From Streptomyces sp. NBC_00390 (GTDB lineage: Bacteria; Actinomycetota; Actinomycetes; Streptomycetales; Streptomycetaceae): a stretch of DNA of 64,000 nucleotides. The notes under the pieces were generated by a model, which was given only the letters and a program-made list of their open reading frames with translations, was not told the origin of the DNA and ran no database searches. Positions 17,890-25,458 of this stretch are shown here, piece after piece. The first letter of the stretch is position 1. Each line of letters opens with the position of its first letter. The translations under genes and the position numbers were made by a program. The stretch is taken from positions 4,216,001-4,280,000 of the forward strand of contig NZ_CP107945.1 in NCBI RefSeq assembly GCF_036057275.1, read 5' to 3'.

Positions 17890-18369
17890 TCAGCCCAGGT
17901 CCGGAGCGTGCATCGCCCGTACGCCCTCGATATTGCCGTCCAGATAGTGCCGCAGTGAGAGCGGGACGAGATGAACGGCGGCGATCCCGACGCGGCTGAA
18001 CGGCACGCGCACGATCTCGTACTCCCCGGCGGGCTCGTCGACCTCGGGGCCGTGCCGCAGGGCGGGATCCATCGATTCCAGCCGGCACACGAAGAAGTGC
18101 TGCACCTTCACACCGGTCACGCCGCCGTCCGCGATGTGCTCTACGGTGTCGACGAAACAGGGCACCACGTCGGTGATCTTGGCGCCGAGTTCCTCGTCCA
18201 CTTCGCGGTGGAGGGCGTCGACGACAGTGGCGTCCTCCGGCTCGACCCCGCCGCCGGGAGTCAGCCAGTAGGGGTCCACACCGGGCTTGGTGCGCTTGAT
18301 CAGGATGAGGTCGTCGCCGTCGAGCAGGATGGCGCGGGCCGTGCGCTTGACCACGGGTCGTTCGGTCAT
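17890..18369 (-). CDS. Nudix hydrolase
   Basis: This is a nucleoside-diphosphate-linked-moiety hydrolase of 159 aa. The Nudix helix is GGGVEPEDATVVDALHREVDEELG; it keeps the catalytic REVDEE glutamates but has one extra residue and Asp for Glu in the first half, so the active loop is slightly atypical. The N-terminal strand reads ARAILLDGDDLILIKRT. I start at the ATG at 18369 (MTERPVVKRTARAIL). It lies downstream of the LysR gene on the same strand, 85 bp away. Substrate unknown. Confidence 0.9.
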   Translation of the reverse strand: MTERPVVKRTARAILLDGDDLILIKRTKPGVDPYWLTPGGGVEPEDATVVDALHREVDEELGAKITDVVPCFVDTVEHIADGGVTGVKVQHFFVCRLESMDPALRHGPEVDEPAGEYEIVRVPFSRVGIAAVHLVPLSLRHYLDGNIEGVRAMHAPDLG

Positions 18370-18454
18370 GGCAAGAGAGTGGCCCATGCCGGCGGTTCTG
18401 AAACGCCCGACCCAGCAAACTCTTGCCGGACGGCCATCTCGCCGCTGTTCACAC

Positions 18455-19345
18455 TCACCAGTCGGCGGCCGCACGCAGCAGCCACTCGTGGGCCCGGGCA
18501 ATGTGCGGATGGGCGAGGGTGCCGGTGCGTACCACCAGAAAGTACGTGCGCAGCGGCGGCACGGCAGGATCGAGGAGGGCGACGAGCCGGCCGCGTTCCA
18601 GGGCCTCCTCGCACAGATATCGGGGCAGTACGGCGAGCCCCGCGCCGCTGGCGGTGGTTTCCAGCACGGCCCGCAGATCGGGCGCGATAACGGCTCCCGC
18701 GGCGGCCGGCCGGGAGTCGAAGACGGCGTTCCAGTAGCGCGAGACGAGAGGTAACGACTCATGCACCTCGACCACCGGCAGCTGCTCGAGCACGACGTGG
18801 CCCTTGCGCAGTACAGCGGGCCCCAGGCGGGCGGCCCATCGGGGGGCGGCGACCAGGACGTGCTCCTCGTCGCACAGTGCGGTCGCCGTGAGCAGCCCGC
18901 CGCGGGGCCGGGCGGTGGTGATGGCCACGTCGTGGTGTCCGGCGGCGAGCCCCTCGAGGGTCTCCTCCGCGGTTCCGAACGAGGCCCGCAGCGCCAGTCC
19001 CTGCCCGATCAGTGGCGTGAGTGCCGGCAGGGCACGCAGCGAGGTGAACTCGGGCGGGCCCGCGAGATGCAGGGTCCGGATGCCCGCCTCGTCGTCGAGC
19101 CCGGCCTCGGCGATCTCCACCAGGGCGTCCAGATGCGGTGCGGCCCGGTGCGCGAGCTCGTCACCGATGGTCGTGGGGGTGACACCGCGGGCCTGGCGCA
19201 GGAAGAGGGGGCGGCCGAGCTGGCGCTCCAGCGTGCGGATCTGTCCGGTCACGGCGGGCTGGGACAGGCCCAGCAGCGCGGCGGCGCGCGTGAAGGAGCC
19301 GGCCCGGTGCACTGTGACAAATGTGCGCAACAGGGCCAGATCCAT
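18455..19345 (-). CDS. LysR family transcriptional regulator
   Basis: This 296-aa LTTR has the HTH at residues 1-60 (LLRTFVTVHRAGSFTRAAALLGLSQPAVTGQIRTLERQLG) followed by RQARGVTPTTIGDELAHRAAPHLD and a periplasmic-binding-like effector domain. LTTRs usually control a neighbouring or divergent gene; here the neighbours are a Nudix gene downstream and the cystathionine lyase operon upstream on the same strand. The target is therefore unclear. The ATG at 19345 is the canonical LTTR start. Confidence 0.93.
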   Translation of the reverse strand: MDLALLRTFVTVHRAGSFTRAAALLGLSQPAVTGQIRTLERQLGRPLFLRQARGVTPTTIGDELAHRAAPHLDALVEIAEAGLDDEAGIRTLHLAGPPEFTSLRALPALTPLIGQGLALRASFGTAEETLEGLAAGHHDVAITTARPRGGLLTATALCDEEHVLVAAPRWAARLGPAVLRKGHVVLEQLPVVEVHESLPLVSRYWNAVFDSRPAAAGAVIAPDLRAVLETTASGAGLAVLPRYLCEEALERGRLVALLDPAVPPLRTYFLVVRTGTLAHPHIARAHEWLLRAAADW

Positions 19346-19483
19346 GCCATGCCCCTCCCGAACCGACGATGCCCGAACCCGGCCAACTATAAATAAGTCG
19401 ATAGGTCTCTGTCGCTACCGTGATTGGACACTGACGCAGAGTCAACTAGCCTTGTCCGCACGGTTCTTCGCGCGTAGGAACCG

Positions 19484-19522
19484 GGACGGTCCGAGCCATG
19501 AGGGGGGAGGCTCGGACCGTCC
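19484..19522. terminator. Strong hairpin between lyase and LysR genes
   Basis: A perfect 14-bp stem GGACGGTCCGAGCC / GGCTCGGACCGTCC spans an 11-nt loop, in the 243-bp gap after the cystathionine lyase operon. No U-tract is seen on either side. It is probably a backup terminator. Confidence 0.6.
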
Positions 19523-19546
19523 GCCGTACGTAGCCGCACTCAGCGC

Positions 19547-19572
19547 CCGGGCGTAGCGGGTGCTACGCCCGG
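19547..19572 (-). terminator. Terminator of the cystathionine lyase operon
   Basis: An 11-bp perfect stem CCGGGCGTAGC / GCTACGCCCGG with a 4-nt loop lies 17 bp beyond the stop codon at 19589 on the minus strand. Confidence 0.7.
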
Positions 19573-19588
19573 CCCGTCGCACCTACGG

Positions 19589-20710
19589 CTACGCCACTGC
19601 CTCCTCCAGCGCCCGCAGCACATCGGCCACCAGATCGGTGGTGTCCTCGGCGCCCGCCGAGAAGCGGATGAAGCCCTCCGGGACCGCGTCGCCGCCCCAG
19701 CGGCCGCGGCGTTCCGCGGTGGAGCGCACACCGCCGAAGCTGGTGGCTTCGTCGACCAGCCGCAGTGCGCCGAGGAAGCGCTCTGCGTGCGCACGGCCGG
19801 GCAGCACGAAGGAGACCACACAGCCGAAGCGCCGCATCTGTCGCGCGGCGGTCGGGTGCGAGGGGTCGGCGGCCAGCCCCGGGTAGCGCAGTCCGCTCAC
19901 CTCGCCACGTCCGCCCAGCGCCTGCGCGAGGGCGAGGGCGTTGGCGCACTGGCGGTCGGCACGCAGCTGGAGCGTGGCCAGCGACCGGTGGGCGAGCCAG
20001 GCCTCCATCGGCCCCGGGATCGCCCCCACGATCTTGCGCCAGCGCCGTACCCCTGCCGCCAGCTCGGCGTCGCGGCAGGTCACATGGCCGAGCAGGATGT
20101 CACCGTGGCCGGTCATCCCCTTGGTGTCGCTGGCGACCGAGAAGTCCGCGCCGAGTTCGAGCGGGCGCTGCCCCAGGGGGGTGGCGAGGGTGTTGTCGAC
20201 GGCGACGAGCGCACCGGCGGCGTGCGCCGCATCGGCGAGCCGTCGCACGTCGCACACGTCGAGGCCCGGGTTGGAGGGGGTCTCGAGCCACAGCAGCCGC
20301 GCTCCGTCCAGGACGGAGAGCTGTGCGTCGCCGCCGGTCGGCGCGGTCCGTACCTCGATGCCATAGGCCTCGAGCTGCGCCCGCACCATGGGCAGCACCT
20401 GGTAGCCGTCGGCGGGCAGCACGACCGTGTCGCCCGCCGTCAGCTGCGAGAACAGTACGGCGGAGATCGCCGCCATGCCGGAGGCGAAGGTGAGCGTCTC
20501 GACGCTCTCCCCAGGCGCCTCCAGCTCGCCGATCGCCCGTTCCAGATGGGTCCAGGTCGGGTTGTCGTCGCGGCCGTAGGTGTAGGGGCCGGACGCCTCG
20601 CCGGGCAGGTGGAAGTGGGCCGAGAAGACCGGCCCGGGCAGTGTCGGCTCGTACTTCGCCGGCTCGGGCAGCCCCGCCCGCACCGCCCTGGTGCCGTCTC
20701 CGACTGTCAT
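19589..20710 (-). CDS. Cystathionine gamma-lyase / trans-sulfuration enzyme
   Basis: This is a PLP-dependent Cys/Met-metabolism enzyme that cleaves cystathionine to cysteine, 2-oxobutyrate and ammonia (or a sibling gamma-synthase/lyase activity). In the 373-aa chain, YTYGRDDNPTW is the substrate region, LTFASGMAAISAVLF binds phosphate, LETPSNPGL and VDNTLATP precede the PLP lysine K197 in SDTKGMTGHGD. It overlaps the ptpA stop by 4 nt (start 20710, stop of ptpA at 20707), so translation is coupled. Lyase versus synthase cannot be separated by eye. Confidence 0.9.
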   Translation of the reverse strand: MTVGDGTRAVRAGLPEPAKYEPTLPGPVFSAHFHLPGEASGPYTYGRDDNPTWTHLERAIGELEAPGESVETLTFASGMAAISAVLFSQLTAGDTVVLPADGYQVLPMVRAQLEAYGIEVRTAPTGGDAQLSVLDGARLLWLETPSNPGLDVCDVRRLADAAHAAGALVAVDNTLATPLGQRPLELGADFSVASDTKGMTGHGDILLGHVTCRDAELAAGVRRWRKIVGAIPGPMEAWLAHRSLATLQLRADRQCANALALAQALGGRGEVSGLRYPGLAADPSHPTAARQMRRFGCVVSFVLPGRAHAERFLGALRLVDEATSFGGVRSTAERRGRWGGDAVPEGFIRFSAGAEDTTDLVADVLRALEEAVA

Positions 20711-21204
20711 GCCACGTGCTCCTCAAGTGCTGCGCGTACGGCGGCGAGCAGCCCGTCGCTCGCCGCCTCCACCATCTCCAGGCAGTCCTCGAACCCTCCC
20801 ATGCCGCCGTAGTACGGGTCGGGCACGTCCATGTCGTCAGGCCGGCGGGAGTCGTACTCCCGCAGCAGCCGTACCTTCGCGGCGTCCGCGGGCGTCGGTG
20901 CGAGCCGCCGCAGCGCTCGCAGATGTCCGGCGTCGAGCGCGATCACGAGATCGAGCCGGGGGAACCAGGCGGCCTGGAACTGGCGAGCGGTGTGCGCGCT
21001 CGCGTAGCCGGCCGCTTCCAGTACGGCGACGGTGCGCGGGTCGGCGCCGTCGCCCTCGTGCCAGCCTCCGGTGCCGGCGCTGTCCACCTCGACCGCCGCC
21101 GCGAGCCCGGCCTCCTCGACACGTGCGCGGAAGACGGACTCGGCCATCGGCGAGCGGCAGATGTTGCCGGTGCACACGAAGCAGACGCGATACAGGGAAC
21201 TCAC
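20707..21204 (-). CDS. ptpA: Low-molecular-weight protein tyrosine phosphatase
   Basis: This phosphatase dephosphorylates protein tyrosine residues. In Streptomyces, PtpA overproduction alters secondary metabolism (family knowledge). The 165-aa product has the P-loop CTGNICRS (C11-x5-R17-S18) at the N-terminus and the acid-loop aspartate in DVPDPYYGG near residue 128. It is the middle of a compact minus-strand operon (membrane protein, ptpA, lyase), 7 bp after the holin-like gene and overlapping the lyase by 4 nt. Confidence 0.93.
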   Translation of the reverse strand: MSSLYRVCFVCTGNICRSPMAESVFRARVEEAGLAAAVEVDSAGTGGWHEGDGADPRTVAVLEAAGYASAHTARQFQAAWFPRLDLVIALDAGHLRALRRLAPTPADAAKVRLLREYDSRRPDDMDVPDPYYGGMGGFEDCLEMVEAASDGLLAAVRAALEEHVA

Positions 21205-21211
21205 GCGGTGT

Positions 21212-21589
21212 TCAGTCCTTGTCGGGCAGGGCGACGTTCAGTGCCCACGAGACGATGGAGATGATCAGGCCGCCGAGTACAGCGGTCCAGAAGCCTTCGA
21301 CATGGAAGTTCAGGTCGAACTGGTCCGCGAGCCACGAGGTCAGGAGCAGCATCAGGGCGTTGATCACGAGGGTGAACAGGCCGAGGGTAAGGATGAACAG
21401 AGGCAGGGTGAACAGCTTCACCAGGGGCTTGACCAGGAAGTTCACCAGGCCGAAGAGCAGGGCCACCAGTATGAGTGTCAGGGCCTTCTTGCCGGTGGAG
21501 TCACCGGTGAGGGTGATGTCCTGGAGCAGCCAGATGGCCACTCCCAGGGCGGCGGCATTGGCGAGCGTCTTGACTAGGAAATTCGTCAT
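21212..21589 (-). CDS. Phage holin family (YvlD-like) membrane protein
   Basis: This 125-aa protein has four hydrophobic segments (TLANAAALGVAIWLL; LTLILVALLFGLVNFLV; LFILTLGLFTLVINALMLLLTSWL; FWTAVLGGLIISIVSWALNV) with the family motif NFLVKPLVKLFTLPL. It belongs to the widespread four-TM family annotated as phage holin/YvlD, whose role is unclear and not lytic. I start at the ATG at 21589 (MTNFLVKTLANA); the frame extending to 21907 is antisense to the cupin gene. There is no clear ribosome binding site. It heads the ptpA operon. Confidence 0.87.
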   Translation of the reverse strand: MTNFLVKTLANAAALGVAIWLLQDITLTGDSTGKKALTLILVALLFGLVNFLVKPLVKLFTLPLFILTLGLFTLVINALMLLLTSWLADQFDLNFHVEGFWTAVLGGLIISIVSWALNVALPDKD

Positions 21590-21640
21590 GTGTCTGATCG
21601 TGGCAGACGTGATCGGGCCAAGTGGAGGGGCTGACGGGCG

Positions 21641-21958
21641 ATGAAAGCATTCCGACTCGATGAACTGGAGGCGGAGCGCGCCGCGAACGACGGGGCGTAT
21701 CTCCAGTTTCTGCGCGAGCGGAACATGTCGGTCGGGCTGTACGCGCTCGATGCGGGCGAGATCGACCCTCAGCTGCCCCACAAACAGGACGAGGTCTACT
21801 TCGTCGTCAGTGGCCGGGCGTCGATCACCGTGGGTATGGAGACCACGCAGGTCGGCCGGGGCAGTGTGGTGTACGTTCCGGCGGGCGTTCCGCACAAGTT
21901 CCATCACATCAGCGAGGATCTGCGGGTGATGGTGGTCTTTTCTCCCCCCGAGAGCTGA
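21641..21958 (+). CDS. Cupin domain protein
   Basis: This is a single small beta-barrel of 105 aa. Cupin motif 1 reads LPHKQDEVYFVVSGRASITVG (H-x3-E/D-x-G) and motif 2 GSVVYVPAGVPHKFHHI (P-x-G-x2-H), so a metal site with two or three His and a Glu is likely. Function could be an isomerase, dioxygenase or storage fold; it cannot be resolved here. It is divergent from the holin-like gene over 51 bp. Confidence 0.88.
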   Translation: MKAFRLDELEAERAANDGAYLQFLRERNMSVGLYALDAGEIDPQLPHKQDEVYFVVSGRASITVGMETTQVGRGSVVYVPAGVPHKFHHISEDLRVMVVFSPPES

Positions 21959-22087
21959 GGGGAACCCTGCCGGTCCCTAGGGGTTCGATCAGGGGAGATC
22001 AAGGGCTCGCGGCCCCCGCACACCACTGCCGCGCGCCTAGCATCGATGGCAGGCACTCGAAGAGGCTCAGAGAAACGAGGTAGGACG

Positions 22088-22306
22088 ATGGCTGTGCGGG
22101 AGATATTCGCGGGGATGCCGTGGTGGGTGAAGTGGGTGGCCGTGCCCGTCTTCGCCCTCGTGGTGTTCGGCGGGCTCATTGCGAGCGTCGTCGGTTTCGT
22201 GATCGGGCTGCTCTTCAAACTTCTGGTCTTCGTGGCCCTCGTCGGTGGACTCATCTTCGTCGTACGCAAGTTCACGGCGTCCTCCGGTTCGCGCAGCGAC
22301 TGGTAG
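22088..22306 (+). CDS. DUF5326-like small membrane protein
   Basis: This 72-aa protein has a PWWVKWV N-terminus followed by two closely spaced hydrophobic helices (VAVPVFALVVFGGLIASVVGFVIGLLFKLLVFVALVGGLIFVV) and a short Ser-rich tail. It matches small actinobacterial membrane proteins of unknown function. I choose the ATG at 22088, which follows GAGGTAGGACG; the open frame starts at 22046. A GC-rich stem GGCCGGGGG/CCCCCGGCC (22345-22381) downstream probably terminates it. Confidence 0.75.
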   Translation: MAVREIFAGMPWWVKWVAVPVFALVVFGGLIASVVGFVIGLLFKLLVFVALVGGLIFVVRKFTASSGSRSDW

Positions 22307-22344
22307 TGCGTACGACCGGAGGCAGCCGGTACGACTGTTAGCCC

Positions 22345-22381
22345 GGCCGGGGGAACGCCCTTGATAAACCCGCCCCCGGCC
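22345..22381 (+). terminator. Hairpin after the DUF5326-like gene
   Basis: A 9-bp all-GC stem GGCCGGGGG (22345-22353) / CCCCCGGCC (22373-22381) with a 19-nt loop lies 39 bp past the stop and before the ssgR promoter region. Confidence 0.45.
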
Positions 22382-22570
22382 CGGCGCTGCCATTAGAGTG
22401 GAAAATCTTCGCCGCTTCTTGAGCGATTCCTCCGGCAACCAGCGCTGTGACCAGCACTTCCGGCGCTGCGCAGGCTGAATGCCGGGTCAGTGCCCGAGTG
22501 AGCGGCGGCCGCGCGGGGGCGGCCCCCGCGGGCGGGCGGGCTGCCCGTCACCACGCCTGGGGGGTGACCT

Positions 22571-23341
22571 TTGGCCGGGGCTACGAATGCCGCTGTCCCT
22601 ACCCTGATCGGCTCGGTGCAGCGGGCACTGAGACTGCTGGAGGCCGCGGGCGCCCATCCGGACGGAGCCCCCGCCAAGCAGCTTGCCCGTGAGGCCGGAA
22701 TCCCGCTGCCCACCGCCTATCACCTGCTGCGCACCCTGGCCCATGAGGACTATCTGCGCCGGGAGAAGGGCGTGTTCGCCCTCGGTACGGCCGTCGGCCG
22801 GCTGGCTGTCGGCGGCGCGGTGCAGAATCGTCGCAGCACCCTCGAGGACTCGCTGGCGCACTGGCGTGATGCGATCGGGGTCCCGGTCTACTTCGCGGTC
22901 TACCGCGAGGGTGAGATCGAACTCGTCGCAGTTGCCGACACCCCCCAGGCCCCCGCGGTGACGGAGTGGGCGGATTTCCGCGAGACCGGTCATGCGCATG
23001 CGCTCGGGCAGTGTCTGCTCGGCCAGCTCGACGACCGTGCCCGCCGGGATCATCTGGACCGCCACCCAGTGCTGCCGGTGACCCCGTACTCCGTGCGCAA
23101 CCGGTGCACGCTGCTGGAGCGGCTCTCCTCCGTCGGGCGGACGGAAGTGGTGGTGGAGCGTCAGGAATATGCGCTCGGTACGGTCTGTGCCGCGATTCCC
23201 ATCACGGCCGGCTCCGCCGCGGCCACGATGGCCATTTCACTCCCCCTCCACCAGGCGGCACGGCTACTCCCTGCTGTGGAACAGTTGCGCAGTGGTATAG
23301 CTGGGCTTCTGGGGTCACTCGCCTTCTCTATCAGTATCTGA
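22571..23341 (+). CDS. ssgR: IclR-family regulator SsgR
   Basis: SsgR activates ssgA transcription in Streptomyces. The 256-aa protein has the IclR winged HTH (TLIGSVQRALRLLEAAGAHPDGAPAKQLAREAGIPLPTAYHLLRTLAHEDYL) and the effector domain ending SISLPLHQAARLLPAVEQLRSGIAGLLGSL. Its position directly upstream of ssgA is the known ssgR-ssgA arrangement, and this context supports the symbol. The start is a TTG at 22571 behind GGGGGTG. The two genes are separated by 130 bp, so each has its own promoter. Confidence 0.9.
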   Translation: MAGATNAAVPTLIGSVQRALRLLEAAGAHPDGAPAKQLAREAGIPLPTAYHLLRTLAHEDYLRREKGVFALGTAVGRLAVGGAVQNRRSTLEDSLAHWRDAIGVPVYFAVYREGEIELVAVADTPQAPAVTEWADFRETGHAHALGQCLLGQLDDRARRDHLDRHPVLPVTPYSVRNRCTLLERLSSVGRTEVVVERQEYALGTVCAAIPITAGSAAATMAISLPLHQAARLLPAVEQLRSGIAGLLGSLAFSISI

Positions 23342-23471
23342 AATATCACTCCTTGTGATCTGTTAGCCCTTCCACCACGATTACGTCAAGAGGGCCTACG
23401 GGGATCGTTCCTGGCCGTTTTCTTGCTCCATCAGCACGGTTCATTCAGCTTCGTCACCTGCGAGGTACGTG

Positions 23472-23906
23472 ATGCGCGAGTCGGTCCAGGCCGAGGTCCT
23501 GATGAGTTTCCTCGTCTCCGAGGAGCTCTCCTTCCGGATCCCGGTGGAGCTCAAGTACGAGACGGGGGACCCCTATGCGGTGCGGATGACGTTTCACCTG
23601 CCCGGCGATGCGCCCGTGACCTGGGCGTTCGGCCGCGAGTTGCTGCTGGACGGGATCAACGCGCCCAGCGGGGACGGCGATGTGCAGATCGCGCCCACGC
23701 AGCCGGAGGGGCTCTCGGACGTCAGGATCCGGCTGCGCGTCGGGAACGACTCCGCGCTCTTCCGGGCCGGGGTTGCACCCCTCGTCGCCTTCCTGGACCG
23801 CACCGACAAGCTGGTTCCCCTCGGCCAGGAGCGCGCGCTCAGCGACTTCGACGAGAGCCTGGAGGAAGCGCTCGGGCGCATCCTCGCCGAGGAGAACGCC
23901 GGCTGA
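23472..23906 (+). CDS. ssgA: Sporulation-specific cell division activator SsgA
   Basis: SsgA is a SALP-family protein that marks sites of septation and branching and stimulates sporulation septa in aerial hyphae, acting upstream of SsgB/FtsZ. The 144-aa product reads SFLVSEELSFRIPVELKYE, VRMTFHLPGDAPVTWAFGRELL and FLDRTDKLVPLGQERALSDF, unmistakable SALP motifs. A GAGG lies 6 nt before the ATG at 23472; GTG 23469 or an internal ATG nearer SFLVSEE are alternatives. It occurs only in morphologically complex actinomycetes, which supports the organism call. Confidence 0.95.
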   Translation: MRESVQAEVLMSFLVSEELSFRIPVELKYETGDPYAVRMTFHLPGDAPVTWAFGRELLLDGINAPSGDGDVQIAPTQPEGLSDVRIRLRVGNDSALFRAGVAPLVAFLDRTDKLVPLGQERALSDFDESLEEALGRILAEENAG

Positions 23907-23931
23907 CCCTGCCGCCCCGTTTCCCGGCCGG

Positions 23932-25281
23932 CTACTTCTTGCGCCGGCGGCCCCGGCCGCCGCGGCCCGGCGATCCGCCCTGTGCCGCGGGCGATCCGGA
24001 CCCGCCCGCAGCAGCCGCAGTCCTGTCGGCGGAGACGACCAGTGCCGCAAGACCCGTGGTCAACGGTACGGAGGCGACCAGCCCGATCGACCCCACCAGG
24101 GTCCGTACGATCTCCTGCGCCACCAGTTCGCTGTTCGCCACGGTGCCCACGCTGGACTGTGCGATGGAGAACAGCAGCAGCAGGGGCAACGCCGCGCCCG
24201 CATAGGCGAGTACGAGAGTGTTGACCACGGACGCGATGTGGTCGCGGCCGATGCGGATGCCCGCCCGGTAGAGGGCGCGCGGGCCCATGGCCGGGTCGGC
24301 CTGGTGGAGTTCCCAGACCGCGGACGTCTGCGTGACCGTCACATCGTCGAGCACACCGAGCGAACCGATGATGATGCCGGCCAGCAGCAGACCGCTCATG
24401 TCGATGTCCGGATACAGGCCGTGGATCAGACCGGTGTAGTCGTCGGTGTTGCCGCTCAGACTCGCCCAGTCGATGAACACAGAGCCCAGCAGCCCGATCA
24501 GCAGCAGTGAGATCAACGTGCCGAGCACCGCGACCGAGGTGCGCGCACTCAGGCCATGGCACATGTAGAGCGAGCACAGCATGATGGTGCTGGCCCCGAC
24601 GACCGCGACGACCAACGGATTCGATCCCTGGAGAATCGCGGGCAGGATGAACATGGTCAGCACGGCGAAGGAGACGGCGAGCGCGATCAGGGCCATGACG
24701 CCACGCATTCGTCCCACCAGGACGACGGCGAGCGCGAAGATTCCGGCGAGTACGACCATCGGCACCGTACGGTCGACGTCCGTCACCGAGTACTGGAGAT
24801 CCCGGGGCGCATCGGGTGCGTATGCCACCACCACCCCCTGCCCCGCGCGCAGTTGGCGCGGCGCGTCCGGCTGGACGATCTCGGTGAAGGTCCGGCCCTT
24901 GTCCTTGCCGCTCGTGACCTCGATCGTCGCCTTCCCGCAGCTGCCCTGCTGGGCGTTGGCGGCCTCGCGCCCCTCGGGGGTCGACGTGTCGCCGGCCGGC
25001 GGGACCTGCCCGACGTTGACGTCCGCGCAGTCCACCTTCTCGACCTTGACCACCTTGCCCTGCTCCGTCTGCCGGTCGAAGCCGACCCCGCTGCGCTCAT
25101 GGCCGGGTACCCCGCCGGGCCACAGCACGGCGAGACCGACGACCACGGCCGTGGCGAAGGGGATCAATACGGCAGCGATGACCTTGCGAAGGTGCCTGGA
25201 GACGGGCGCTGCCGGCCCGTGGCTGTGCGTATGGCCGGTCGGGTGGCCGTGCGGTTCTGGGGCCTGCGGCGATGAGGTCAC
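23932..25281 (-). CDS. YibE/F-like multi-span membrane protein
   Basis: This 449-aa protein has a His-rich N-terminal tail (HGHPTGHTHSHG), one TM helix, an extracytoplasmic beta-rich domain (about residues 60-170), then about seven further helices with the YibE/F signature SLGVLDDVTVTQTSAVWEL and an Arg/Gly-rich cytoplasmic C-terminus. Function of the family is unknown. The GTG at 25281 (VTSSPQAPEP) is chosen over the far upstream start. It is convergent with ssgA and divergent from thiC; its promoter abuts the riboswitch region. Confidence 0.85.
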   Translation of the reverse strand: MTSSPQAPEPHGHPTGHTHSHGPAAPVSRHLRKVIAAVLIPFATAVVVGLAVLWPGGVPGHERSGVGFDRQTEQGKVVKVEKVDCADVNVGQVPPAGDTSTPEGREAANAQQGSCGKATIEVTSGKDKGRTFTEIVQPDAPRQLRAGQGVVVAYAPDAPRDLQYSVTDVDRTVPMVVLAGIFALAVVLVGRMRGVMALIALAVSFAVLTMFILPAILQGSNPLVVAVVGASTIMLCSLYMCHGLSARTSVAVLGTLISLLLIGLLGSVFIDWASLSGNTDDYTGLIHGLYPDIDMSGLLLAGIIIGSLGVLDDVTVTQTSAVWELHQADPAMGPRALYRAGIRIGRDHIASVVNTLVLAYAGAALPLLLLFSIAQSSVGTVANSELVAQEIVRTLVGSIGLVASVPLTTGLAALVVSADRTAAAAGGSGSPAAQGGSPGRGGRGRRRKK

Positions 25282-25356
25282 CGACCGATCATCGCAAGAA
25301 CGCGAGGGGCCCACTGTTCAGCACGCCAGATATGACGCTAGCGTGGTGGCACCTTT

Positions 25357-25452
25357 GCACACGCGGGAGCTCGGAGCACCGGGCTGAGAGGGCGCTGACG
25401 ACGCTGCGCCGACCGCCGAACCTGTTACCGGGTAATGCCGGCGTAGGGAGTA
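25357..25452 (+). promoter_or_regulatory. TPP riboswitch (THI element) of thiC
   Basis: The leader carries the conserved THI-box order: CGGGAGCTC near 25364, GGGCTGAGAGGG (25381-25392, P2/J3-2 pyrimidine-sensing helix), CCGAACCTG (25416-25424) and GGGTAATGCCGGCGTAGGGAG (ending at 25450). It ends about 8 nt before the thiC start, so TPP probably hides the ribosome binding site (translational control). Confidence 0.95.
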
Positions 25453-25458
25453 GGTCTC

